From Campylorhamphus procurvoides (lineage: Eukaryota > Chordata > Aves > Passeriformes > Dendrocolaptidae), in NCBI GenBank assembly GCA_013396655.1, contig WBMV01008592.1, positions 562,706 to 626,705 on the forward strand: a stretch of DNA of 64,000 bases, given 5' to 3'. The notes under the pieces were generated by a model that saw nothing but the letters and a program-made list of their open reading frames with translations, had not been told where the DNA came from and ran no database searches. Shown here piece by piece: positions 12,761-26,100 of this stretch (position 1 is the stretch's first letter; each line of letters opens with the position of its first letter). The position numbers were made by a program, and so were the translations under genes.

Positions 12761-14778
12761 CGTAGAGAAGGACTAGCAGATCCTGGACATCCAGTTCCAG
12801 CGGATAGTTTTATTGGAAGCATAATTCTTCACCAAAACTTTCTTTAAGGTGCTGTGTGAAGCAGGGTCATGAATAAGCAGTGACCTGGAACTAATTCTGT
12901 GAACTCTCCTCTAGGTTGTAAGCTGGCACTGCCACCAAAAGCACAGCAGTGCACTATGCCTTTATTGCTTCCCTCCCTTACACCCTCCTTTCTATCTCCC
13001 ACTTATCCTTCCCCATTTCTTTCTCATGCTCTTCTGCTTTTCTCTGCATGCATCCCATATCCTTACCTGGTTAATGCACCAAATGTTGTGTAGCTTCATT
13101 GTGAACAGGACAAGGGATTAATCCACCTGAAAAATCTATTTTAATGGACTGAGTTTTAGTTGGATTTTTTTTTTTTAATTCTAAAAAACCTGTAAAAATG
13201 TGTGAAAACATGGATGTCTTGGGAACAAACTGGTCTGGGAAATTTGTAATATTTTGAGTTTTTTACTATATGTATTATAAGTTATACAAGGTGAATGATA
13301 GTCTTGAAGATCTTTATTTATTCATGCAAATTTAAAGAAGAGAATGAGATTCCTGTTGAGCCTGAATAATGGCAGTGTTCAGTCATTTGGTGTCCTCTGA
13401 GACATACTTTTGTTCACTATTTCAAATGTCATTTTGTGTGTTAGAAAATATCAGGATTCCATCTTGCATAAACTGCATTAAAAATGCAGTTTATCCTTCA
13501 AAAACCAATTAAAGTGTAAAGCTGAATTAATACAATGTGGTTAAATTATAGATCAAGCAGTTGTGCAGACGTATCATTGAACCATATTCAGTCCATTTTT
13601 TGCTATTATAAACTACTGAAATGGTATGTTTACTTCCTTTATAAATCAAGCAAATCTTGATTTTATTGCAGAGAGTGGGAGGTGAGGTAATAATGGAGTG
13701 GGAGGATAATTTAGACTAGAGGTACCTGCAACATGCAGATACAGTGCTCCAGAGTATTAGAATATGTTATGTTCCTTTTGAGAAGTTGTTTGTAATGATT
13801 GTTAATAGCATTCCACAAGAGGAAGCAGGCTGTAAGTATGCTCAAATCCAGTGAAAGCAGAGATATAAAGTTCAGGATTGTTTATATCAGATGAGAATCT
13901 TAATAGGAGGGCAATCAACAATTTTGTCAGTGGCTCAGTCCATAATCCTTCAATTTATTGAAATTGCGAGTGGTCTGATCTGGCTATTTTCTAGAAGAAC
14001 TGTATATTTGGTAGTTATCAGAAACTGAAAGGGTGATAATGTAGAAAAAATGTGGGAAAGAAGATAGTAATTCTAACTGGTAATGAGGCCATGTGTTACA
14101 GCCAGGATTTCTTTTCCAGCTGACATATAACAAAATGAAGAAAAATGGAAAGCAAACATTTAACTTCCATCTGATTTTTCCTTCTAGTTAGGCTATCCTA
14201 TTGTGATTTGACAGATTTGCCATCCTTGAACTCAGCTCTGTTTATTCAGTAAACAAGAGGCTCTAGCAGTACCACTGCTTATTCTGCATCAGTTATTTCA
14301 TCCTCAGGAAAGAAAACCACCTACTTGGAACAGATTCCCTAGATCGGAGCAGATTCATATATGCATTTGATCTGATACTGTGAATAACTGCACTTCACAG
14401 AGACATGCAATCTGTTTTTCTAGAGTAGAACAAGATGCTGTTTTGGGTTGAAGAGTTACCAGTTAAGGGAAACTTGGAAAATTTGAAAGGATGTATTTTG
14501 GCAAGAGAGAGCAAATGAAAATAAAAGAGCTATGTCCCCTAGGGGGGAAAAAAAATCTATTTGCAGAAAGTTCTTCATAACAATCTGGTAGGAAATCTAC
14601 GTATCAAAACAAATGTTGTCTTTTAACAAATGCCTTCTAGACTCATCTTTGTTTTTAACACTGTTGCTTGACTGTCACTGGTTTCACAGAGGGAAAAAAA
14701 TTAATGTTGCAGCAAAGTTTGGGTTTTCTTTGGGTTTAAATGCTAACATCAAAATTGGTGTGAAATTTATCAAGACTC

Positions 14779-14804
14779 TGTGTGCGTACATACGTATATA
14801 TATG
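14779..14804. repeat. Alternating purine-pyrimidine run (26 nt)
   Basis: Every base alternates pyrimidine and purine across 26 positions, mixing TG, CG, TA and CA steps. Such runs can favour left-handed DNA under negative supercoiling, but the TA-rich half lowers that tendency. No adjacent gene gives it an obvious role. Confidence 0.7.
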
Positions 14805-15953
14805 ATATCTGATGGCAACAGCAATGAAAGAAGGAGTAATAAAAACTTGATTTTTAGGGAATTTTGTGTTATTTCATCAGTTAGCTTTGAAGAATGTTGG
14901 AAAGGGAGGCAGAATTAAAAGCTGATTTGCCAGCCAGGCTCCCAGTGAAAGAAGTCTGCTGAAAACACGATGTCGGATATAATGAGCAATGTGATAGCAA
15001 CTCGATATGGCAAATTTAGTGGCTTCTTAAAAAAAACCCTTTCCTCAGGGCAGATGTGTTTAATTTAAAAATGCGTGGCTTTGAAAACGAACAGGAAAAT
15101 GTTTACGTTTTGTATCCTACTTTGAAAATACTTTCAGCCCTTCCCCTTCATCTGGTCGCTTGCTCTGTTACAGCTCCCCTTACCCTCCCCTCTCCACCCA
15201 TGCAAGTTCAGGATGACTTTAAAGTCTGCTCTCTACCTAGAGTGATAGGAAACTGTTTCTGTTGTGGTTATGCATTTAACAGTTGGCTGCTTATGGCAGC
15301 TTAATTAACACTTTTCTATCATCATAACTCTCTTTCTTAGTTATTATGTAACCAGCTTTATATCAATCTGCCTTGAAGCAGTTAATGTATTCAAAACCAC
15401 TAAGTGTCTAACAGGCTTCCCACAGTTATCCCATGTGTACAACAAAAGACAAAGTAACTTTAGGAAAATCTGTTCCTTATAAGCATTTTCCAAGCAGTGA
15501 AGTACTAAATTGCGCTGTAATGTATATCAACAAATTAAACAATTTTACTTTCTAGGTCTTTGATTAGGACACTCAAAATATGCATATTTCGTGTGATATG
15601 CAAGTTTCATTTGATATGGAGTGTCGGCAGATCCAGTGGGCTGTTAGTTGAAAGGACATCCACTAAGAAATGTAAACATCTTTTGTACAAGACATTGAAA
15701 TCACTTGTAAATGAAAATAAACAAGTTCAATAGAAACTCTGACCTAAATGGATCATTAGTTTCAGCCTACAGATTCTTTTACAAATCATTAACTGCATCT
15801 CATGGTGTCTTGCAAAGAAAGAAATGGAGACTACTGCTTAATGAGTCTTTCTCCAAAATAGATCTGACAGCCACGCTTCTTACAATTGACCAATTTAAGA
15901 GATAGAAAATGGTTTTATGTAGTTCAACCACTGGGGCTTTGTAAATGAGTACT

Positions 15954-15982
15954 TACATATATATATATATATATATATATGC
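15954..15982. repeat. (AT)12 microsatellite
   Basis: A perfect AT dinucleotide repeat occupies 15957-15980, within a 29-base alternating purine-pyrimidine run. It is likely to be length-polymorphic. No function is implied. Confidence 0.95.
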
Positions 15983-16155
15983 TATGTGCAGCAGAAAAAT
16001 TGTCAGATGTGTTATATACTTTATTTACTGTAAACTCCCAGCTGTCCTGCCTGTTGACTGCACATTAATCTGTCATGGACTTTAACACTTCAGACAATGT
16101 TTCTAAAGAGCCTAAATAATTATCTAATTCTATCAAAATTAACTTGTCATATGAC

Positions 16156-16170
16156 TTTTTTTTTTTTTTT
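16156..16170. repeat. T15 homopolymer
   Basis: Fifteen consecutive T residues. On the minus strand this would be an A run, but no retrotransposon body is recognisable next to it. Confidence 0.9.
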
Positions 16171-16739
16171 ACAAAGAGGGATGAATTTTCCTTAGTCTGT
16201 GTATTTTATTGTGCTGCTGTGCATGCCCAGTCAGACAAACATGAGTATGTTGCTACTCCTACTCATTGTCAAATCCAGGATAACATTTTGTTCTAAGAGC
16301 ATGATGGATTTCTGATTTGTATCTTTTGGTCTACCTGGTTTTAAAAAGGAAAGATTTGTACTATGTGTATATAGGAATACACAGAAGTAACTGTATGCTA
16401 TAAATCAGTGTTTGAATTTTTTTTTTATATAGAAAAACATTAATAGATTCACCTCATCAGTTAAATAGGCAGCATTAAGACAGCATTATAAGAAATGCTA
16501 TTCTTTTTTTCTCCCAAATAAGTGCTGATATAAATTTCTAACCCTAGGCATTTTCCTGACTTTCCTGTGACTTTTTAAAACAGTAAAATCCTTGAAAAAT
16601 CTGCAGTATTTATTTTTTCACCATAAAGCCAAAGGTGACATTAACAAGATCAAAGGACAAATTAGCAAAACCATGAATTTTCCTATTATTTAATTTACTG
16701 TATAGATTTGCAGGATGGCAAATTACACTTTTTTGGGGG

Positions 16740-17115
16740 GAAAACTATGAGGAGGAGATGTGTTCAGGGACCTTCACCCTATCTTCTCCCATGGGTAATG
16801 ACTACTATTGATGTAAATCTTGGGGTCTCGGAGAAGAAGGAGAGAACTGGACCAGACATGGATGTGAATCCTGTCGCTGTGCTACTCTCTGTGTTTGGAT
16901 TGTCAGCATGGTATGGAGTTCTGTCGAGCCTCTGGGGTGTTCTGGTGCTGAAGTTGCTGTAGAATAACAGGGTAACTGACGTTCCAAGGATCCATGGGGC
17001 TACATACACCTTTATTTCTGTAAGCTGGAGTGTGGGCAGACAATAGGAGAGCCCTGGCAGTGCAGATGTCAACTTTTCCTGGGAGCTTCTGAGAACATGA
17101 GGGTGCCATCCATGA
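16740..17115. other. Unclassified GC-richer block, possible old repeat
   Basis: This ~375-base block is richer in G and C than its flanks. It has overlapping open frames on both strands: 84 codons on plus, 97, 60 and 79 on minus. On the minus strand an AATAAA signal lies at about 17008-17013, followed by GC-richer sequence. That arrangement would suit the R-U5 part of an old LTR or the tail of a retrocopy. I cannot identify terminal TG/CA ends, a target-site duplication or any conserved protein motif, so both ideas remain inference. It could also be ordinary unique sequence. Confidence 0.3.
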
Positions 17116-20100
17116 TCTGCACAGAATAGGAGCTACAAACAAGTTTTCTTTGGTGTACTGTTACTTTTCTTTCCTCTTGTCAATGAAAAAGGAACTTATC
17201 TCTTATTTATTTATTTTATATTTAACTTCCTCAAATGCTACCCTGATGATTGAGTCATCAGGTCTTTGAGGCAGAGTTTTTCATAATTTAATCTTGTTTT
17301 GCCTTTCTAATTTGATTAATATACTAACTACAATAAAGGTGAGTGCAAGAAACTTTAAATGTGTATGTTTTGTTAGTTAATTTTCCCATTGAAGAGTTAA
17401 ATATTTTTCTCCCCTAATCTTTTTGAGAACTGCCTATTTAAATTTAAATAAGATGTTATTACTGATTGCTCAGTTGTGTAATTTTAACTCATATCTATTT
17501 GATGCTTTTTGTATGATACTGTCCGTGTTCATGCAGGATTATTAAACATGATTTAAAATTGTAGAGAATTACTGAGCAATGACTGTTAAAATGCAAGTTT
17601 TGCATGTTATCATTATTTTATATTTACATTTGAATTGACAGCAATATAAGCCAGAAATATTTTGACGTTTGATTGTTTTTTTCCTTTTTTGGGTGATTGA
17701 AATGGTTGTTTACTTTGAATGGCATTTCTGTGCAAGTCTCTGGTGTAGTAAGAAGCACTGATCAATCTGGCAATTCTAAGAGTTCCTTCAGGCATCTCTG
17801 TGTGAAATTTTATTCACTTTGATGGTAACTGGAAATGCAGAGGAATAGTTGCACCATTAACTTCACTGTCTCTTTAAGCCTGTAGAAACTAAACCAGTCA
17901 GTGGTTACCTTGAACAAATGGTTACCTTCCAGCTTAAAAGCGTCACCATACCCTTTTTGGTTCTAAAATCTTAACTCACAGAGTGATTTGTTTCTCAGTC
18001 TGCAAGAAAAGGATAATTTACCACTGTGCAGAGATGATTCAGGTGTGCATAAGCCCACACGGGATGAAAATGGGGACCAGGGTTCTGGCATGACAGATAG
18101 GATGGAAGACTGGATGAACTTAACATGAAGTGCATGGAGGAGGAAATAGGGGATGGGGATTTTGGACTCTCCTCAATATGGTGAGGGTAAAATAATGGCA
18201 AGTGCAGCTGGGAGGATGCAGTATGCTCAGTGGTCTTTGGGTAGAAGAGAGATCACGTGTCCTGCAGAGGTCAAGAAAGCACAGAAATCCTTGGATATGT
18301 AAAGTGGCATCATCTAGTTTTATATTAAACAAGGAGCAGGATGTAACAAAGGGTGGTAGAGCAGAGCAAACTTCAAGCTGGCATACTTACGAAAACCAAC
18401 TTACTGGCTTTTGAGACTTTTAGATGGTTGAAGTAAATGTATTTGGGAAATTGCTTAATAACATGGATCTGGAAGTCTCTGGCTTGTTGACATAAAAATA
18501 GATGATGCTTCTGAGATCCAGCAGTGGCAGTGAGTAAAGACTGCTGCTGGACTGCTCATTATTTGTCCTTTTTTTCCTGAAAGCCTTGTCAAGAAGATTG
18601 GAAGATTTTTATCCGACTGGAATCTCAGTTTATTTGTTCCAACTCTTACCTTACGATTTGATGACATTGCTCAACTACAAAATATTTTGCAGTCCTATCT
18701 GAAGCTTGACTTTTTTTACCTGTTTCAGCTTTTACAGAAGTTTTGTGGCTCTGCCTGATATGTGAGACCCACAGAGTTTGTGAACACAGTTTTTGTGAGG
18801 AATCGAGGTTTTTCACTTTTTGTTCTATGTTAGATCTTATTTTATTATGAAGTACAGGTTTGCACTTTCTCCCATCTCAAAACTGTCTGAAGCCAGACAG
18901 TTACTTTTTATTGATTTCCTATACCTTCAGGTGGCCCTCACAGATTGCCTTTTTTTTCCTTTTAGAAAATGCTTTTGCTTTAGCCTCTACAAGATGCAGT
19001 AAATGCATGGAAAGCGTAATGTGTGAAGTCAGAGTCTACAAGGGAAGGCATATAGAATTATTTGATACTTTTGTGGTTGAAATTGTGTCTCTGTAATTTT
19101 AAAGACTCTGCAAACTTTAAAGAAATATGTATAGGCTCTTTCAAAGCATTATTATGTAACCTAAAATTTGTGTATAGAATGACTTTGTACTCTAAAGTTA
19201 CAAAGAGTAATTGAAGCTTGCAGAAAGGCATCAGGGAAACACTGTAACTCTAGATGCTTCTGGTGGCTGTGTGTATGGGATTGTTTTTAATAATCCGTAG
19301 GTTGCAAATAGTTGGAAAATTTTTTCTTCACTGGAAAGAACAGCTTATAGCAACAGATAAATTTTACAGCTGCATCAAGTGCAAATTACTAAGCAAGTAT
19401 GGGAAGCCTGACAGTTTTACTTCTTAGCAAAACTGACCTCTGGAGGGTTTTATTAAAGGATCTTCATTTTTTTGGCAGATGAAAAAAAACACTCTCATGA
19501 AACTTAGCCAGCTAATTATATTACTAACCACATTCCTGCAGAACTTCAGGAATTTCTTGAAGAAATCAATGTACTTCAAGCTCCTATGCAGTGTTACTTG
19601 AGAGTATGTAGTACAGTTCCCCTTGTTCTAAATGCAGTGTGAATTACCACACCCCTCTATCTCTTAATTTCTGGGTGCAGTCCTCTATCTTACCTGGATG
19701 TAGTTGTGACTTATGTATTAACCTGAACAGCTCCATTGCTCCTCAGTCTTTAGAGGTTTGTAAACAAATGTCATGGCACAGGGAAAGCTGCATCTGTCAG
19801 GAGTGTAGAGCTCTTGTGGTAAACCAAAATATCTTTTCCTTTATTTAATATAAACCCCTTCTTCCTATAATATCCTAATGTATTTTAAAACACAGTCAAT
19901 TATGTACAGTATATAAAACCAGAGTGTGTTGGACTATTTTTATCACGTTTTTTTTCATTGTTACAGATTCCTGTGACAGAATAAAGGCAGAGCATTAGGT
20001 TAGGAATAGGGGTTCTATCTAAACCCCAAAACAATCACTGCCTTTAACCCTCAACCAACCAACCACCTGAAAAACAAACAAAAATCCTCACTAAAATCTA

Positions 20101-20699
20101 AAACATTGAAAAAATGCTTAGTACAGTGTTGTATTTGGACTATTTTTATAGGTGAAAATCAGTAATTTTCAGCAGCAGTATATTCTCCAGATAATTTTTT
20201 GCTCTGGAAAATGTAAATGTGAAAGTTACTGGATAGACACAAAGAATAAGAGTCAAAAAGGAGCTGACATGATTCTTAGAGTAGAATCAAAAGAGATTTT
20301 CAATAAAATATGAAAGCTAGTGTTACTTTAACTACCATTTTAATTATTGAAACCTTTTTATTTACTGAAGAGAGTGAAATTCTGTAAATGAGTACTGCCT
20401 CTTTCTGTCGTACACATGGCACATTTCACCTTACCTAGGAAGCTCACAAGCTTTCTGTTTATATTGTACAGTGCCTGTAATATAGATTATTTTTATAGAT
20501 ACATATATAGTATGAGATACACTATGAGATACTGGATATTCAGAAAGGATATCTAAGCACAAGTATGTGGTGGAAGGCCTTTGTCTGCATGTTGTCCATA
20601 GTTTGAGTCTAATGCAGACAGGTGAGTTTTAGTTCTCAACCAGTGACTATTATTTCCAGATCCTCTGATTCCCCCATGTGTGTTGAGGCAGTGGTAAAA
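17116..20699. other. Unique sequence, no gene seen
   Basis: No exon or interspersed repeat is recognised. A purine-rich, moderately GC-rich patch lies at about 18030-18290 with short frames on both strands. An A/C-rich tract at 20021-20106 is listed separately, and a 16-base AT palindrome lies at 17435-17450. Confidence 0.5.
20021..20106. repeat. A/C-rich low-complexity tract
   Basis: The plus strand is dominated by A and C, with CCAA-type units and very few G residues. It is the complementary form of the G/T-rich tract at 6549-6631. No open frame or repeat family is recognised. Confidence 0.6.
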
Positions 20700-20987
20700 A
20701 AGACTGAGACAAGCTCTTCTCAGTGGTGCCCAGAGACAAGACAAGAGGCAATGAGCACAAATTCAAGTACAGGATATTAAATTTAAACATAACAAATATT
20801 ATTACTGTGAGAGTGGTTAAAGACTTCTAGATCAGTCTGTCCAGAAATCTTATGGCATTTCCATCTTTGGGGACATTTAAAACCCAACTGGACATGGCCC
20901 TCATCAACATGCTGTAGTTGGCCCTGCTTTGAGGATGGAGTTGGACTAGGTGACCTGTCAGCGTTCCTCAGCTATTCTGTGTGCCAT
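20700..20987 (+). mobile_element. CR1 LINE 3' part
   Basis: A sense CR1 fragment. It starts with 'ctcttctcagtggtgccca' (20714) and 'gacaagaggcaatgagcaca' (20740), which lie in the C-terminal coding region of the CR1 second frame. It passes 'tttggggacatttaaaaccc' (20866), 'tggacatggccct' (20889) and 'gttggactaggtgacctg' (20940), and ends at a degraded 3' terminus near 20985. Indels and stops have destroyed any frame. Compared with the common arrangement, part of the segment between about 20760 and 20830 is poorly conserved. Confidence 0.85.
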
Positions 20988-22519
20988 TTCCATTTTATTT
21001 CAAACAACATTTTGGTTGCATTTCCCCTCAATTTCCATTTTTCTACACCGTCTTTTCAAACAGACTCAAGAGAAATTTCTATGCATACTGAAAAGCTGTG
21101 CTGTTGAGGGGTTTAGCATTGCTTCTATCATACAGAGTAGTTAAAAGTTGCCATTCATTGAGAAATATAGTATAGCAGCAAATACATATAGGGATTTAAC
21201 TATGATTTTTGGAGACTTGGGAGTCATTATTATCTACTCAGCTGTCCATTTCATATGTTATGCTACAAGCATGGCTAAGCTTTCGTCTTAACATTTTGTA
21301 CAGATCATATTTTTTCTCTATAAAGAGCTTGCTGGATTGTTTTCAACCTGCTAGCTAGCAACAGAATTTTAAAAAGTCTGGTCTGTTCACTCATCTAAAG
21401 AATGCATTCAAACTGACAGGGTCTACAGTCCTTTCCAGAGAGTCCACAGTTTAACCATCCTTAAGGAAAGTAGAACTTCACTGTTTAATCCATTATCAAA
21501 AAAGGATGGCACCTCATTAATTTTTGACATGGGGAAAAAGTGTCTCATTGTTATTAGAATAATAAGCTGTACCAAACTGGTGCAATTGATGTTAAGTATT
21601 GTGCAGAAAGAAAATGCTGCTTTAATAGTAAGATTCATTAGTGTTTATTGTAAAGGGTTGGTGTATTCTCTGGGCAATGCTGTATCATCTGGAAATGTTT
21701 AAAATAGAGTCTATTTTGATCACAGTGAAGCCTCAAGAAGCTGGAAGGACTTTGAAATGATAATAGTTTGCTAAGTGAAATACCTTACTGAATCAAAACT
21801 GAAGTAACGAGTGTATTCTCAGATGTTTGAGGGACATAAAAGTAATTTGCTAAATATACCTACAGAATATGTATACCTTCCACTTCGTATTGCACTTTGA
21901 AGGGAGGTGAGGAAAATGCCTGTGAAGTCTCTAGTCTTAGCTTGATTAACACATCTATTGCATTTTTACAGGGGGTAAATTCTATGGCTGGCTTTTACAT
22001 CCTCAAATTCCCAGTCTGATACCCTGTTCTCTGGCATATACATATTATAAATATTTTGCTTTGGCCTATCAAAGTTCCTGACTCACTTTGTTAGATAAAA
22101 GTTTGTGTTCAGTGCTTATAAAGTTTTAAAATTTGCAATGCTGAATACCTTTTGAGTACCTGACAGTGACAAATGCTGATAAATCCACTTCTGTTGGCAT
22201 TTTGCATTGAAATGGAACAACTTGCTGCAGAACGGTAGAAAGCAGATTAGATACACTTCAGGTTAGTTTCTGGATTTAGCTTGTTTAGGTATGGACAGGG
22301 ATAGACATGTGAATGAAAAGAGATCCATCTTTTATGGCAGAGCTCTTAACCTTCATACACTATTTTATCCTGAAGCAGTTGGCTTTCTCTTTCAGGTCTT
22401 TGGCATGGGTAAAGGCATTGCTAAGTTTGTGGTGGTTTTACTGCTTTGGACAGTTTTCCTGTGTGACAGCACAGACTGTGTAAGGGCAGTATGGAAAATG
22501 GTCCTGCACAAGAAGTCCT
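20988..22519. other. Unique sequence, no gene seen
   Basis: Nothing coding, structural or repetitive is recognised here. Short open frames on both strands are unremarkable. Confidence 0.55.
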
Positions 22520-23165
22520 GGGCATTGTGTTGGACAAGCTGAACACAATTCAGCAGTGCATCTGTGTCATGCAAACGAGCCACATTTTGTGTTGTAATAG
22601 GAAAGGTGCAGACAGCAGGTTGAATTTTTTTTTTTTTTGTTGAGTCTTTTTTGGGTTTTCTTTTCTGTTTTTTTTTTACATCTTTTGTTGTCAATTGTGA
22701 CTCTGCAGCTGAATTACTGTGCTCAAGTTTGGGATCCCAGCACAAGAAAGATGTCTGTAAAAAGTCCAGTGTGGGTCATGACGATGAGTGCTGGAGCAAT
22801 GTTACATGAAGAGGGACTGTGGTTTATTTCATCTGGAGAAGAGGTTTGTGTGCGCTATTTTCAGTTATCTAATGGGAGGCTATAGATATGACCTCTCTTA
22901 GTTTTGCGCAGTCAATGAGTGAGAAGCAACAGCACAAGTTACATGAGAAATCTGATTAGATATTTAAAGGAAATAATTTTTCAAATGCAACAATGATTAA
23001 GCACTAGAAAAAGTGCCCAGCAAAGACATATCCACCAGTGGAAATGGCCAAAGCTTAGCTGAATATTGCTCATGCCTAATGACGTGATTTAACTTTGAAG
23101 TGAGATTTGGCAACAAATTTGAAGGAGGTCTTGGGGCCAAATGACCTTCCAGTCTAAGTTATTGG
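22520..23165 (+). mobile_element. Ancient CR1 LINE fragment, strongly diverged
   Basis: The order of weak matches follows the end of the CR1 second frame and its 3' end. The first is a part like 'gtgttggacaagctgaacac' (22527), followed by 'cagcagtgcatc' (22551). Then comes a segment near 22709 whose translation resembles the CR1 'EYCVQFW' region (here NYCAQVWDP), a 'gaagaggtttgtgtgcg' region near 22840, and a tail like 'aatgaccttccagtctaag' near 23140. A T-rich stretch at 22626-22677 interrupts the match and may be a later insertion or expansion. No intact frame survives. It is far more decayed than the copy at 47.8 kb. The boundaries are approximate. Confidence 0.6.
22626..22677. repeat. T-rich low-complexity tract inside the old CR1
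   Basis: T runs of 8 or more are separated by G-containing spacers, including TTTTTTGGGTTTTC. On the minus strand this creates a lysine-rich 117-codon frame (22392-22745). That frame is an artefact of the A-rich complement rather than a gene. Confidence 0.7.
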
Positions 23166-26100
23166 ATAATATGGATATGCACAGGAAACATCAATTGGTT
23201 GACTCCTTGATAGTCACCTTTAGCTTAGTTCAGTGACTTTCCCTTTCTTTTTAGGGACACTACTTTTTCCTCTTCTCTGGACTGGTTCTGTCTCATCTGC
23301 TTTCAGATCAATTGCAGATAGGAATGAAGAATCAATTGCTGTAATAATTTATACAGGAATAAATGTTAATCAATTCTTTTAGTATCCCAGTGCTAATCAT
23401 AGAGACAAACCCTCACAAAAATCCAATGTATGAAAGTAGGTTTGAACTTTCTAAGCTAAATCAATTTAGATTGACTTTTTAAAAATAAACAGTGGTATTT
23501 CTCCATCCTCTGCTCCTGTCCTTCTTTCAGGGTGAAAAAAAATATATATATTCACAGCTGTCTTTTCTTTAATTTGACTTTTTTATTTTTTTCTTCTGGG
23601 AAAGCTGGTAGTGGTCTGTGCATTCATACAAAGTTTGAAGAACTGGTTTCATTTAGGAAAGCAACCTGTGTTTATTGGGAAAGACCTACCTTGTGCCCTC
23701 AATAATGGAGATAAATGCATACAGTCCTGTTCACAGTTCTTGGAAATATTATGAATCTGAAATGTGACATCAGGCAGTTGCTACCTTTATTCATGTCCCT
23801 GTTTTTCTTTCTTGTGTTTACTTTGTACAGAATCACTGGGAGTTTGAAATATTTACTACAATATGAGAAATTTTATTTTGAAGAGTTTGAAGTCTGTATT
23901 GTGCAGTGGGCTTATGAGCCATTATCTGCCTCATCCTGAGCAATGACAAAGTACCACCAGGTGTTGGAATGGGGCAGGGCTACTGAGGCAACTGAAGGAG
24001 AGCTGCGAGGGCAACATGGGGGTGGGTGGACAGACTTGAGTCAGTGACACTGGGAGGGCTGTGCTTCCTGTATCAGAGACATTAATAGTTTCTGGAGTCT
24101 GAAATTGCCTGTAAAAGTGGGAATGCTACTTTTCCTTTCTAAATGCACCAGAGACAGAGGATGTAGCTGAGCTGTCAATTGACTTTGAACAGCTGAAAAT
24201 GCTTAATTTGTCAAGCTGTTGCAATATGGACAGCTTCTTCTGTTTACCTGTGCTGTTATCTCTTCCCTGCTTGGCTTTTCCTCCTTCTCATGTCTCTTTC
24301 ATTTTCTTTCACCATCTAATTGCAGCCTCTTCTAGCTCCTGCACTGTTCGTGCTCTCCCTGCCCTGCATCCTCTCAGTCACCTGTGACATAGTGCCTGTG
24401 GCACGGACCCCGTCAAGCCAGGAGACAAGATATGACTCAGAAAGCTGTTTGGTTTATTTTATAAATTATTGCTTTAATTTGCACACCTCTGTTTCTTTCT
24501 CTTGTTCTTTTTTGCCACAGAAAAAGTCTGCAAGGTCTTAAAAAAAATTCTGTGTTTCTGTTTTATGTCTGCCCAAGAGTGGCTTGGGCTGTCAAGTGCT
24601 CTCCTAAGGCTAGTGGTGAATCTGAAATAGCACATCAAAGAGTTCTGAGGGAGGCTGTTCTCCACACCTGTTACTCAGGGCTCATTACCAACCATAGCCT
24701 ATATTATCATCAGCCAGGCTCTGAAGGATCCAGGTGAGGCTCCTGCAGGATGGATGGTCCCAAATGAGTGGTTACTCAAGAGGTATTTGAGTAATTTTGA
24801 GGGTCATGGAGAAGCTGCACAGAGAGTGAGGAGCACCTGCAGGAGGTGCACTGCTGTGGTGTCTCCTGCTGTTTCTGAAGGTTGAGAGTTGGGTAGATAG
24901 TAGGTTTGTCAGGGACAGCAGAACAGGAGGATGGTCCCTTCCCCAGGCAGGTAGTTTGAGACAGAAAAGGTTTGTGAAGTTCCTATTAAAATCTTGCAAA
25001 ATGACTTTATTGCAACTATGCAATAAAATCTAGTAATGTAGTTTAAAAACTGTATCTGAAGTCAAACTATTTAAAAGTGTGAGTAGGCAGACATAGCTAG
25101 AAATTCTGTTTATTCTGTGAACATAAACCCCTTGTTTCAGTACTCCACCATCTGTCTTTCACTTTGATGTTCTTGTCTGTTGCAGTTAAAATTATCATGG
25201 AGCAGCAAGAACTGTTGGGTCCCAAGAGATGGGAAGCCAAGGCTGACCCTCACCCATGGGGCACAGTCCCAAGGGTCCTGATAAAGATAAGCTACCATAC
25301 TTAGTACTGACTTAGCTTTTCTAAAGCTAAATATTGCCAGTGTTTTAGACAGTTGGTTTATGTGTGATATGGGGTCAGTTCACAGGGGCATTCCAATTCC
25401 ACGATTCCCTTTTGACACTTGCATGCACCATTTCTCACCAGGAGCTGGTCTGCCAGTGGCCTCAATAGGCATTTTAAAAATTTGTTTTGTGTACTTACGG
25501 TTTCCATATTTTCTCCCAAACATTTATCATGTTAATTTTCCCACTCCTGGAATTCTGATTAGTTACATGAACAGAAGTGACTTTGGTATTAATGATGCCA
25601 TTATATACTACACTGAGTCCATTAATAAATTAATAATGCTATGTCTTGTTTGTTTATAAATGAGGCTCACTGAAGGCTGTTTCAAATGAAAAATACCACT
25701 GATTGCTTGTAATTTAATCTACCGAGTTTTTATGCAGGCAAGGCAAAGTCAACTAGCCCTAACTGAGAAAATTCTAACTCTCAACTAGGTTTCAACTTTA
25801 ATGCAAATAATTTAGTTTTAAATAACAACCTGAAAAAAGAGGCAAAAAAATATTACCCAAGTTCTTTTGTTTCAAAAGCCCCTTTTAATAGTTATTTCTG
25901 TTTTGAAACACGGCCATCTTTATGCCACCTTCTTGTGTGTCTGAAGAGAATATTTTATTTTCTGTATGTAGTCCTAGATTTGAAATTCATTTGGATTTTG
26001 TTGACCTGTTCTAACATCAAAATCTGGAATTTTCCTGTAATACACGGTAAAATGTCATTAGACAGCACAATTTGTCAACAAAAGCCTGTAAACTGCAAAG

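Larger units (their letters stand above)
12761..16699. other. Unique AT-rich sequence, no gene seen
   Basis: No exon, RNA gene or interspersed repeat is recognised. It holds simple-sequence items listed separately (alternating purine-pyrimidine runs at 14779-14804 and 15954-15982) and T runs at 13165-13176 and 16156-16170. A 101-codon frame at 14613-14918 has no recognisable features. Confidence 0.55.

Noticed and set aside
17435..17450. Perfect 16-base palindrome of A and T
   Set aside because: Palindromes of this length made only of A and T are expected by chance in DNA this AT-rich.
22392..22745. Minus-strand 117-codon frame with a lysine-rich run
   Set aside because: The lysines come from the A-rich complement of a T tract inside a decayed CR1 copy.
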